NCBI GenBank assembly: GCA_947443645.1
Contig: CANEXF010000011.1
Coordinates: forward strand, 62,001-126,000
Direction of reading: 5' to 3'
Origin: Comamonadaceae bacterium
GTDB taxonomy: Bacteria; Pseudomonadota; Gammaproteobacteria; Burkholderiales; Burkholderiaceae_C
DNA: 64,000 nt
Below are positions 56,721 to 64,000 of this stretch, one piece after another (the first letter of the stretch is position 1; each line of letters opens with the position of its first letter). The notes under the pieces are model-generated. The model searched no databases, was not told where the DNA came from, and saw only the letters and a list, made by a program, of their open reading frames with translations. Position numbers and translations under genes: made by a program.

Positions 56721-59700
56721 CTAGCCCCGCAAAACGCTGAATTTGCGGAACAACTCAGCTGTCAACGGTTGCTCAAGCCGCCAGGTAATGGAAATAGGCC
56801 GGTCACCTTCATGCGATACCAAAGAAACAGGCCCCACCGCACAGTAGGCCGCGTCACGGTCTTCGCGCACAAAGAGTTGAAACTTCCAATCATTGGTCGC
56901 GCTTTCGGTGTACCTGCGCCCTGAGTTGTTATTCGGTCCTGCCCGATTTTGCGTTTGCCAGTGGAAAAGTTCAGGGCTAATAGCGTAGTCCTTGTATTGA
57001 ACACGCTCTTGAAAGCCCTCCCTCTTGTCCAGAGTTACGAACAGTAGTTCAATCTTTTCTTCAGCCAAGGGCAAACAGCCGCTGTCGGAAAGCGGGCGAG
57101 CCGATGGTGTTTGGTAGCCGACCGCAGACAGGATTTCCGAACGGGAATAGCGCCCATGCAGAGCCATCGTCCAGTCCTGCGGCGCAGTCGCCAATGCCAG
57201 TGGCTCCAGCGAGCTGCGCTCTTGCAAGACACCGATGATTTCCTGCAACTCGACACGAACAGTGGGGTTTTCTGATACGAGCGCAAGAAACCTTTGCGGC
57301 GTTATAAGTTCGGCGCGTGTGGGAAGCAATTGGTAGGCCAACATTTGTACACGTCGCGCATCCACTTGCCCGCCAGCCAGCGCGCGTTGCCACGCTGCCA
57401 GCAGCGTTGGATCGTTGGCATGCAGCAGACTATATATCCGTCGCACCAAATCTTCTTCGCGTTGCCCCAAAGGAGCAGGCTCTAGGTTCACTCGGCGCTT
57501 GAGGCTAGTCCAGGACCGGGCACTTGTGCCGCTGGTGTAAACATCGCTTAATTCCAGTTGGCTATCCAGCAAGAAGTTGCGCAGCAACAAGGTGGCACCA
57601 TTCTGCAGCGCAGCCCACGACACCAACTCCGCGCAAAGCCGAATCACATTCAAACTCAGCACCTGTTTCAAATTTTCCAGAACTCGCCCACGAGCAACAC
57701 GATCAAACTGAATATGCACGCCTGCCGGCAAGGTACTGAACCCGCTGGCTACCGCATCGACAATCTGCCGCCGGCTACTACCGGTGATCGACCGAAGCAG
57801 CACATCGAAACGAAATTCATTGCTGTACAACCCAACGAAATCCAGCACAAGGCACGCGACCTTTCCCTTGGCAAGCCGTAGGCCTCGGCCGATCTGCTGC
57901 TGAAAAATCACTGGACTTTGGGTGGGCCGCAACAGAAGGATGGCGTTAGCGTCGGGCACGTCAATACCTTCGTTAAAAACATCGCAGCTGCAAATTATCT
58001 TCAATTCGCCACGGCTGAGTTTTTGTAACGCAGTCGTACGCGCCTCCTGCGAGTCAGCACCCGTAACTGACACAGAGGCCAAGCCTGAACGGCTAAAGAA
58101 ATCCGCCATGAAGTTGGCATGTGCAACGCTCACGCAGAAGGCCAACCCTTTGAGATCGTCCAAGTCAGCCACATAGGCCTGTAATGCGTGGACCACCGTT
58201 CTGGCTCGCACCGCATTGCCCGAAATGATGTTGGAAAGCTGAACTACCTCAGAACCGCGCCCCCACTCCACAGCAGTCATGTCGGTGTCGTCTGCTGTGG
58301 CGTAATACTCAAACGGGGTGAGCAATTGCTGGTCGAGCGCATCCCACAGGCGCAGCGAAACAGCGGGTGAGCCGTCCGGTCGGCTGTCAAAGTATTGAGT
58401 CAGGCTTTGACCGTCAGAGCGCTCAGGTGTGGCTGTAAGCCCGAGCAGGTAATGTGGCCGCACTGCGGTGATAAATTGGTCGAAAGTCGTGGCGGGTAAA
58501 TGGTGCGCCTCGTCCACAATGACCATGCGCCAGAAGTGGCTGCCCAGTTGCTCAACTAAGCGGCGGCCGTGCACCGTGTTAATCGTGGCGAAGATGTGCT
58601 CGTACTGTGAAGGTGTGTTGTCGCCATCCAGCAGCTCACCGAAAGCGGGGTCTCTAAGAACTTGCCGAAAAGTCGACAACGCCTGCGCAAGAATTTGCGC
58701 ACGGTGCGCGATAAACAACAATTTGGGTGCAACGCCCTCTTCCCCTCTCAACCGCAAGTAGTCAAACGCCGCGACCACGGTCTTGCCTGTGCCAGTTGCG
58801 GCCACCACCAGATTGCGGCGGCGGCCCAGTCGGCGCTCGGAGGCCAATTGGTCGAGCATTTCCTGTTGGTAAGACTTGGGACGCAAATCAAACCAGGTTT
58901 GTAGCGCCACCACGGTCCCGCTTGGTGCGGCGCGGTTCCCCCCGCGGCCACGCTCTCTGGCCAAAGCGTCCGCCAACGCCGCACGATGAAGGTCATTGTG
59001 AGGGTCATAGAGCTGAAATTCGCGGTCGTTCCACAAGGTCTCAAAGTTGGCTACCGCTGCTGCAAACAAGGGTGAGTCGCTAGCTTGAGCAAACTTCACA
59101 GTCCACTCGATACCGCCAATCAATGCAGATTCCGACAGATTGGCACTGCCGACGAAAGCGGTCCCAAAATTGGTGACACGATGAAAAATCCATGCCTTAG
59201 CGTGGAGCCGCGTACGGCGTCCATCAAGCGAAATCCGCAACTCGACACCAGGTAGCTTGGCAAAGGCATCAACTGCGCGCACTTCGGTAGCGCCAATGTA
59301 GGTTGTCGTTAATATCCTGATTTTTGTTTTCGGATTGCCATGGGCATCGAGGGCAGTGACCTGCTCCAACACATCTAGCAATTTGCGCACACCGCTCCAG
59401 GTTATGAAGCTCACCAGAATGTCCACCCGATCCACAGCGCGAAGTTCGGCACGTAACTCGTTGAGGAGTGACGGATCCGCACGGGCAGACGTGAAGAGCC
59501 ATGGGTGACGCAGACCTGTCGCTGGCATGCTTACATCCGCATGCGGCGCATGAACCGACCTGAGCAACTGAGGCGGCATTGCCAGCATGCGACCTTCCTG
59601 TCCGCCCGAACGCAATTGAATCAACAGCTGTCGGATCAAATCAATTTCCGCTTTGGCCTTTTCGCTGGCATCAGACTGTCCAGCAGCGGCGGCATCAAGC

Positions 59701-59861
59701 AGTTCTGGCAAACGCTGCACCAACTCGGCAATGAACTGCTCGCGCCGTTGGTGCGCAGTAGGCGTTGCTACCAGCGCACGATGTTGGCCCGACAAGCTGG
59801 TGATCTCGCCGACCTCATCGTCATAAATTAGTCGGTCGTAAAGGCCTTTGGGCAGCGTCAT
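56721..59861 (-). CDS. PLD-like nuclease-SF2 helicase-DUF3427 protein
   Basis: A 1046-residue protein with three modules. Residues ~120-290 are a phospholipase-D-like nuclease domain (LHAKAWIFH with His220/Lys222 and GSANLSES at 238-245); the usual Asp of HxKx4D is His. Residues ~325-720 are a superfamily 2 helicase: Walker A AATGTGKTV near 357, DEAHH at 450, GLTATPER at 475, GRGLRLAKG. The C-terminus is DUF3427-like (YKDYAISPELFHWQTQNRAG). This architecture is known from predicted DNA-restriction/defence loci. It overlaps the small upstream ORF by ATGA. Base use looks less GC-biased than its neighbours. Confidence 0.85.
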   Translation of the reverse strand: MTLPKGLYDRLIYDDEVGEITSLSGQHRALVATPTAHQRREQFIAELVQRLPELLDAAAAGQSDASEKAKAEIDLIRQLLIQLRSGGQEGRMLAMPPQLLRSVHAPHADVSMPATGLRHPWLFTSARADPSLLNELRAELRAVDRVDILVSFITWSGVRKLLDVLEQVTALDAHGNPKTKIRILTTTYIGATEVRAVDAFAKLPGVELRISLDGRRTRLHAKAWIFHRVTNFGTAFVGSANLSESALIGGIEWTVKFAQASDSPLFAAAVANFETLWNDREFQLYDPHNDLHRAALADALARERGRGGNRAAPSGTVVALQTWFDLRPKSYQQEMLDQLASERRLGRRRNLVVAATGTGKTVVAAFDYLRLRGEEGVAPKLLFIAHRAQILAQALSTFRQVLRDPAFGELLDGDNTPSQYEHIFATINTVHGRRLVEQLGSHFWRMVIVDEAHHLPATTFDQFITAVRPHYLLGLTATPERSDGQSLTQYFDSRPDGSPAVSLRLWDALDQQLLTPFEYYATADDTDMTAVEWGRGSEVVQLSNIISGNAVRARTVVHALQAYVADLDDLKGLAFCVSVAHANFMADFFSRSGLASVSVTGADSQEARTTALQKLSRGELKIICSCDVFNEGIDVPDANAILLLRPTQSPVIFQQQIGRGLRLAKGKVACLVLDFVGLYSNEFRFDVLLRSITGSSRRQIVDAVASGFSTLPAGVHIQFDRVARGRVLENLKQVLSLNVIRLCAELVSWAALQNGATLLLRNFLLDSQLELSDVYTSGTSARSWTSLKRRVNLEPAPLGQREEDLVRRIYSLLHANDPTLLAAWQRALAGGQVDARRVQMLAYQLLPTRAELITPQRFLALVSENPTVRVELQEIIGVLQERSSLEPLALATAPQDWTMALHGRYSRSEILSAVGYQTPSARPLSDSGCLPLAEEKIELLFVTLDKREGFQERVQYKDYAISPELFHWQTQNRAGPNNNSGRRYTESATNDWKFQLFVREDRDAAYCAVGPVSLVSHEGDRPISITWRLEQPLTAELFRKFSVLRG

Positions 59862-60022
59862 GACAGTTCCTCGAGAACAGCTTCACCTTTCAAGCCAGCC
59901 TTGCAGCGACGTAGCTTATCGCGCAGCCATTCCCTTTGACGCGCATCCATCAACATCGAGCGCTGCAAGTCTTCAAGTAAAGCCAGGCGTTTGGACTTGT
60001 CGTCCGTCGATTTGATGAGCAT
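59858..60022 (-). CDS. Small ORF resembling a truncated N-terminus of a NERD-domain protein
   Basis: A 54-residue ORF (ATG 60022, GAGGT 6 nt upstream). The sequence is helical and charged: MLIKSTDDKSKRLALLEDLQ, RSMLMDARQREWLRDKLRRC, KAGLKGEAVLEELS. The ending LRRCKAGLKGEAVLEEL resembles the GxxGExxAxxxL entry of NERD (nuclease-related) domains, after which it stops. It overlaps the helicase start by ATGA and follows fic by 22 bp. It could be a broken NERD gene or a small partner peptide. Recognition is from memory of the family pattern. Confidence 0.5.
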   Translation of the reverse strand: MLIKSTDDKSKRLALLEDLQRSMLMDARQREWLRDKLRRCKAGLKGEAVLEELS

Positions 60023-60044
60023 TGCTACCTCTACCTCGTATTTC

Positions 60045-61190
60045 TTATCCAGCCAGTAGCGCAATGTACGCAGAGTAACTGTAGCTGCGGTTCTTCTTCT
60101 GCCCGGTCAGCTCTTTGACGATGCCCAAGTCTTCCAGCACCTTCACCGCCGCAGTGGCGGTGGGGAAGCTGGTGGCCAGCTTCTGGCGCACATGATCGAT
60201 GGTGAAGCGCGGCATCATGGGCAGCATTTCAAACAAGCGATAGCTGCTGGGCCCGGCTTTGGGCGCGGACAGCAAACTGCGGCGGTCGGTCGCCAGCAGC
60301 GTGGCGATGGCCACAATGTTGCGCTCGGCATCCTGAGCGGCCATTGCCACGCCTTCGAGGAAGAACGCCACCCAGCCCTCCCAGTCACCTTCTATACGCA
60401 CGTTGGAAAGTCGCCGGTAATACTCTGACTGGTGTTGCTTGAGGTAGCCGCTCAGGTACATCAGCGGCTCTGGCAGCAAGCCCCAATGCTCCAGCAGCGC
60501 GGCAATCAAGAGGCGGCCGATACGGCCATTGCCATCCAGAAACGGGTGAATCGTTTCAAACTGCTGGTGGATCAGTGCGGCCTTTACCAGCGGCGGTAAT
60601 GCTTGGCTTTCGTCGTGGATGAAGCGCTCCAGGTCTGCCAACAAGGCCGGCACCCGCTCAGGCGGTGGCGGCACAAACACCGCATTGCCCGGCCGCGTGC
60701 CACCAATCCAGTTTTGCGAGCGTCGTAGCTCGCCGGGTTGTTTGCCCTTGCCGCGAGCGCCGTCCATCAGCAGGCGGTGGGCATCGCACAGCAAACGCAC
60801 GCTCAAGGGCAGGCCGGCCGGGTCACGCAATTGCGCTTGCACCGAGCGGAAGGCACGCAGATAGTTGGTGACCTCCTCCACATCGTCGGTGTTGCTCACC
60901 GCAAAGCCCGCTTCTTCGTCAAACAAATCTGCCAGCGTTGCTTGGGTGCCTTCAATCTGCGAGGTCAGCAGCGCCTCTTTGCGGATAGCGCTGTACAGCA
61001 ACCAGTCCACCGACGGCACCAGCCCGGCCACCCCGGACAAGCGGGCCAGCGCCAGCTCTGCTGCACGGTTGGCCTCCACATAGCACTCGGGTGCCAACAC
61101 GGGCTTGGCTGGCGGCAGCGCGTTCGGCACAAATGCCTGTACAGGCTCGCCCATGGTGGTGGCGGTGACGTAAGTACCGGTGCTGCGCAT
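60045..61190 (-). CDS. Fic-domain protein (class II, N-terminal inhibitory motif)
   Basis: A predicted AMP-transferase (or related nucleotidyl/phosphoryl transferase) of 381 residues. The active site is HPFLDGNGRIGR near residue 215. The N-terminal inhibitory helix motif (S/T)xxxE(G/N) is TSQIEG at 76-81, which blocks ATP binding in class II Fic proteins. The C-terminal ~70 residues (FTIDHVRQKLATSFPTATAA, KVLEDLGIVKELTGQK) look like a winged helix. A 25-bp palindrome upstream may be its own operator. It heads the operon with the small ORF and helicase. Target unknown. Confidence 0.9.
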   Translation of the reverse strand: MRSTGTYVTATTMGEPVQAFVPNALPPAKPVLAPECYVEANRAAELALARLSGVAGLVPSVDWLLYSAIRKEALLTSQIEGTQATLADLFDEEAGFAVSNTDDVEEVTNYLRAFRSVQAQLRDPAGLPLSVRLLCDAHRLLMDGARGKGKQPGELRRSQNWIGGTRPGNAVFVPPPPERVPALLADLERFIHDESQALPPLVKAALIHQQFETIHPFLDGNGRIGRLLIAALLEHWGLLPEPLMYLSGYLKQHQSEYYRRLSNVRIEGDWEGWVAFFLEGVAMAAQDAERNIVAIATLLATDRRSLLSAPKAGPSSYRLFEMLPMMPRFTIDHVRQKLATSFPTATAAVKVLEDLGIVKELTGQKKNRSYSYSAYIALLAG

Positions 61191-61205
61191 GGTGCAAAAG
61201 AGTTC

Positions 61206-61230
61206 TTTAATTTGATGAAATCACATTAAA
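61206..61230 (-). promoter_or_regulatory. 25-bp near-perfect palindrome in the fic promoter
   Basis: TTTAAT-T-TGAT-GAA-ATCA-C-ATTAAA, with 10 of 11 positions matching in each arm. It is in an AT-rich stretch 15 bp upstream of the fic start, so a bound protein would block transcription or translation initiation. An upstream TTTAATATG (61238) may be related. Minus-strand TTGGTT lies at a plausible -35 distance. Confidence 0.6.
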
Positions 61231-61567
61231 CCAACCTTTAATATGAAGCGCAAGTATGAAAGCAGGGTTGAACCAAAGCGCAGATGCCCGTGAAAATTCA
61301 ACCAGCCCACCCAACGCGCAACGCCAACCCCGCCGCTTTGGCTTGGGCGGGCATGAAACACGACCGAAAAGCCGTATTGACGGCCCCGAAACCCTTATTT
61401 CAGGTATCAAAAGTGCTTGCAACGCCCGTCTGGCGGGCGCTTCCAGCTATAACAAACATAGCAAACCATACAGCCGCTGCGAGGTGGCTGTTTTGCTTTC
61501 AAGCAGGGTGAAGGCCAGGGTCTCCGCGGTGGAGCGTGAATGCCGGAGCACCAGCCGACGCCATGCC
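61231..61567. other. Intergenic region between fic and murB
   Basis: No ORF is supported in about 340 bases. It holds a family 2 repeat (61420-61463). The rest has no pattern I recognise, and it is the left boundary of the fic-helicase island. Confidence 0.5.
61420..61463 (-). repeat. Repeat family 2 copy near murB
   Basis: Plus-strand CAACGCCCGTCTGGCGGGCG followed by CTTCCAGCTATAACAAACAT-AGC, the reverse-oriented version of the 53431 element. CGCCCG/CGGGCG form a hairpin. Confidence 0.7.
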
Positions 61568-62656
61568 TCAGACCACCACCGGTTCGTGCTCCAGCAGGAT
61601 GCCAAAGCGCTCGTACACACTGGTCTGAATGGACTTGGCCAGCGTCATCACCTCGCCGCCTGTGACCGGGTTGCTGCGTCCGCCGCGGTTGACCAGCACC
61701 AGCGCCTGCCGGTCATAAACGCCGGCATTGCCAATCGTCTTGCCCTTCCAGCCACACGCGTCTATCAACCAGCCCGCCGCCAGTTTGACCGAACCATCAG
61801 CCAGGCGGTAATGAACAATCTTGGGCTCGCGCTGGATGATGTCGGCGCACTGCTCTGCCGAGACCGTGGGATTTTTGAAAAAGCTGCCGGCGTTGCCAAT
61901 CACCTGCGGGTCAGGCAGCTTGGCCCGCCGGATGTCGCAAACCCACTCATAAATTTGTAGCGCAGTGGGCAAGCCTGACGGGCTCAGAACGCCTGATTGC
62001 GCCATTTTCTTGTCGATATCGGCGTAGCCCAGTACCAGCTTCCAGTTCTTGGGCAGCGCAAAGCGCACGCGCGTGATCAGCGCCTTGTCGGCCAGACCAA
62101 AACCGGGATGGCCGGCCACGGCCGCCGCATCAGCTGCGGCGCTTTTATGCTTGAAGACCGAATCGCGGTAGCCAAACGCACATTGCGCGGCGCTCAGCGT
62201 GAAGCTTTGCCCGGTTGTCAGGTCAATCGCGTCCAGCGACTCAAAGCGGTCCTGCAGCTCCACCCCGTAAGCGCCAATGTTCTGCACCGGCGAGGCGCCC
62301 ACGGTCCCCGGAATCAGCGCCAGATTTTCCAGCCCCGGGTAGCCGTTTTGCAGGGTCCAGGCGACCAGTTCATGCCAGTTTTCACCGGCGCCGGCTTCCA
62401 CAATCCAGGCTTTGTCGGTCTGGCTGTGCAGGCGCTTGCCCATGATTTCAACCTTGAGCACCAGCGGCTTGACGTCACCGGTCAGCACAATGTTGCTGCC
62501 GCCGCCCAGTACGAACTTGGGCAGGGCTTTCAGGGCTGGATCAGCCAGCAATTGCGCGATATCTGCCTCGTCGCGCACGCGCACCAGGGCGAGCGCTTTG
62601 GCCACAATGCCAAAGCTGTTGTAAAACTGGAGCGGGACATTTTTCTCGACTAACAT
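61568..62656 (-). CDS. murB: UDP-N-acetylmuramate dehydrogenase
   Basis: Reduces UDP-GlcNAc-enolpyruvate to UDP-MurNAc with NADPH/FAD in peptidoglycan synthesis. The 362-residue protein (E. coli-type, longer) has [53 protein letters not shown] and [16 protein letters not shown], with [20 protein letters not shown] near the C-terminus. Divergent from yajQ. Confidence 0.96.
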   Translation of the reverse strand: MLVEKNVPLQFYNSFGIVAKALALVRVRDEADIAQLLADPALKALPKFVLGGGSNIVLTGDVKPLVLKVEIMGKRLHSQTDKAWIVEAGAGENWHELVAWTLQNGYPGLENLALIPGTVGASPVQNIGAYGVELQDRFESLDAIDLTTGQSFTLSAAQCAFGYRDSVFKHKSAAADAAAVAGHPGFGLADKALITRVRFALPKNWKLVLGYADIDKKMAQSGVLSPSGLPTALQIYEWVCDIRRAKLPDPQVIGNAGSFFKNPTVSAEQCADIIQREPKIVHYRLADGSVKLAAGWLIDACGWKGKTIGNAGVYDRQALVLVNRGGRSNPVTGGEVMTLAKSIQTSVYERFGILLEHEPVVV

Positions 62657-62712
62657 CTCACGATTGTCTCATCCGATTCAACCCCATCTCTCACCTGAAA
62701 AGCCTCATCACC

Positions 62713-63204
62713 ATGCCCTCCTTTGATACCGTGCTTGAAACCGACCTGGTCAAGGTCAAAAACGCCGTGGAAAACACCGCCAAGGAAATCGGCACCCGTT
62801 TTGACTTCAAGGGCACCGCCGCCTCGGTCGAGCTGAAAGAAAAAGACAAGGAGATCATCCTGATCGGCGATGGCGATTTCCAGATCGAGCAGATCCACGA
62901 CATCCTGCGCAACAAGCTCACCAAGGCCGGCGTCGATGTGCGCTTCCTGGACATCGGCAAGGTCGAGAAAATCGGCGGCGACAAGGTCAAGCAGGTCACC
63001 AAGGTACGCGATGGCATAGAAACCGAAGAGGCCAAGAAAATCCAGCAGCTCATCAAGGGCAACAAGCTCAAGGTGCAAGCCGCCATCCAGGAAGGCAAGG
63101 TGCGCGTGACCGGCGCCAAGCGCGACGACCTGCAGGCCGCCATGGCCCTGATACGCGCCGAGATCAAAGACTCGCCGCTGAGTTTCGACAACTTCCGTGA
63201 CTAG
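62713..63204 (+). CDS. yajQ: YajQ family cyclic-di-GMP-binding protein
   Basis: A 163-residue UPF0234/YajQ protein: [40 protein letters not shown] and [20 protein letters not shown]. Family members bind c-di-GMP and act as cofactors of transcription factors in Xanthomonas; nucleotide binding is also reported in E. coli YajQ. Two repeat copies follow at once. Confidence 0.96.
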   Translation: MPSFDTVLETDLVKVKNAVENTAKEIGTRFDFKGTAASVELKEKDKEIILIGDGDFQIEQIHDILRNKLTKAGVDVRFLDIGKVEKIGGDKVKQVTKVRDGIETEEAKKIQQLIKGNKLKVQAAIQEGKVRVTGAKRDDLQAAMALIRAEIKDSPLSFDNFRD

Positions 63205-63210
63205 AAATAG

Positions 63211-63364
63211 AGCCCCCACGCTGGCCACTGCGTGTGCTGCGCTGCCCCCCGAGGGGGCTGGCCTTGCTTGGGGCGGCCCGGCGCTGCGGCCTGGAACCCC
63301 CACGCTGGCCACTGCGTGTGCTTTGCCCCCCGAAGGAACTCATTTTTCTTGGCGCAGCCCGGTG
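63211..63364 (+). repeat. Two family 1 repeats between yajQ and the protease gene
   Basis: Copy at 63211-63290 (GCCCCCACGCTGGCCACTGC, CTGCCCCCCGAGGGGGC, CTTGGGGCGGCCCGGCGCTG). A more diverged copy at 63295-63364 ends in GCAGCCCGGTGAAAAAA. The end of the second overlaps the start of the following gene. Confidence 0.88.
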
Positions 63365-64000
63365 AAAAAATCAATACCAGCGCTTGGCGCTGCACGTCAT
63401 GCGTTAGAGATTTTTGGGCTTCTGGGGATGTTGACTTTTGCTGGCACCGCGGCGCATGCAGAGTCGGTCGCGCTGGCCGGCATGCTGGGCAGCAAGGCGC
63501 TGTTGGTGGTGGACGCAAGCGCACCCAAATCCGTGGCCGTGGGTGAAACGCATCTGGGCGTGAAGGTTATTTCCACCAGCGGCGACCAAGCCGTGATCGA
63601 GCAGTCAGGCAAACGCACGACCTTGCGTGTCGGCGAGGCACCTGTGAGCATGGGCGCAGCGGGCAGCAAGGCCGGTGGCAAGCGTATCGTGCTGACCGCA
63701 GGCAGCGGCGGGCACTTCATGACGTCAGGGCAGATCAACGGCCGTTCGGTTCAGTTCATGGTCGACACCGGCGCGACCTCGGTGGCCATGAGCGTGGCAG
63801 ACGCCGAGCGCGCCGGCATCAATTACAAAAGCGGTCAGCCCGTCAACATGTCCACCGCCAACGGCCAGGCGCAGGGCTATCGGGTCAAGCTCAGCTCGGT
63901 GCGTATCGCCGATGTCGAGGTGTTTGACGTGGACGCGGTGGTCACGCCGCAAGCCATGCCCTTCATGCTGCTGGGCAACAGCTATTTGACGCGCTTTCAA
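63362..64000 (+). CDS. Retropepsin-like aspartic protease, 5' part
   Basis: An exported single-domain aspartic protease (TIGR02281/clan AA type), cut by the window end. The GTG 63362 gives a signal peptide (KKSIPALGAARHALEIF, then GLLGMLTFAGTAAHA|ES). Residues ~55-100 are a beta-rich region. The active site is VQFMVDTGATSVAMSVADAE (DTGA), followed by NMSTANGQAQGYRVKLSSVR and LLGNSYLTRF. An ATG at 63428 would cut into the signal peptide. The start codon lies at the end of a family 1 repeat. The 3' end is missing. Confidence 0.82.
   Translation, partial: MKKSIPALGAARHALEIFGLLGMLTFAGTAAHAESVALAGMLGSKALLVVDASAPKSVAVGETHLGVKVISTSGDQAVIEQSGKRTTLRVGEAPVSMGAAGSKAGGKRIVLTAGSGGHFMTSGQINGRSVQFMVDTGATSVAMSVADAERAGINYKSGQPVNMSTANGQAQGYRVKLSSVRIADVEVFDVDAVVTPQAMPFMLLGNSYLTRFQ

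Noticed and set aside
56721..61190. Prophage or integrative element boundaries around the fic-helicase island
   Set aside because: No integrase, transposase, direct repeats or tRNA target was found at the edges; only a family 2 repeat lies near one side.
61256..61960. 234-codon plus-strand open frame between fic and murB
   Set aside because: It runs through a family 2 repeat into the antisense of murB; no ribosome-binding site or domain.

Overview
The window looks like chromosome of a GC-rich betaproteobacterium of the order Burkholderiales, most likely family Comamonadaceae (Polaromonas/Rhodoferax-like). This is inferred from the gene orders rpsP-rimM-trmD-rplS, folC-SPOR protein-cvpA-purF-metZ-gltX and pcm-rhodanese-tolC, from the protein sequences, and from GC-rich dispersed repeats. 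No taxonomic search was run.

Layout. 1-7 kb: end of a TPR gene, uvrD, guaC with a hairpin leader, an alpha/beta hydrolase and a DEAD-box helicase with Gly/Arg repeats. 7-11.7 kb: orn, an overlapping M48 protease-phhB-rsgA unit and a CobD/CbiB-family protein. 11.7-16 kb: a Nudix hydrolase, the rpsP-rimM-trmD-rplS operon, a GNAT acetyltransferase and a TM2 protein. 16-19 kb: a tandem repeat cluster, a pit phosphate transport operon behind a Pho box, and an AEC transporter. 19-24.6 kb: a ZnuD-like TonB-dependent receptor with a small His-rich protein, an aspartoacylase-family hydrolase, msrA and a LysR regulator divergent from gcdH. 26-34.7 kb: YdcF, then TetR-MFP-RND efflux genes followed by pcm-like, rhodanese and tolC genes. 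34.7-39.2 kb: a cupin-like protein, a Ser/Thr kinase fused to a universal-stress-like domain and coupled to a metallophosphoesterase, and a ChaA-type antiporter. 39-45 kb: waaA, waaC and a phosphomannomutase/phosphoglucomutase in one coupled unit, then ogt and an EamA transporter. 45-53.4 kb: DUF1345, three tRNAs (Ala-GGC, Glu-TTC, Asp-GTC), then gltX, metZ, purF, cvpA, a SPOR protein and folC. 53.5-56.7 kb: an ArsC-like protein, a glycine-zipper protein, ppnP and argG. 56.7-61.2 kb: an accessory island of Fic, a 54-residue ORF and a PLD/SF2-helicase/DUF3427 protein. 61.5-64 kb: murB, yajQ, repeats and a truncated retropepsin-like protease gene.

Two features stand out. First, an ~80-bp GC-rich repeat (family 1) occurs at least 13 times. 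It lies between genes and also in frame inside the M48 protease, the RND pump, the phosphomannomutase, folC (twice) and the 5' region of waaC. Most genic copies share one orientation and reading frame and add a GPPQ...APSGGS...SVGA peptide. A second repeat (family 2, GCTATT...ATAGCTGCTTGCGCCCG) also falls within coding sequence. Second, the fic/small ORF/helicase island looks like a self-contained, possibly anti-phage, module with its own 25-bp palindromic operator. Its middle ORF resembles the N-terminus of a NERD nuclease gene cut short.
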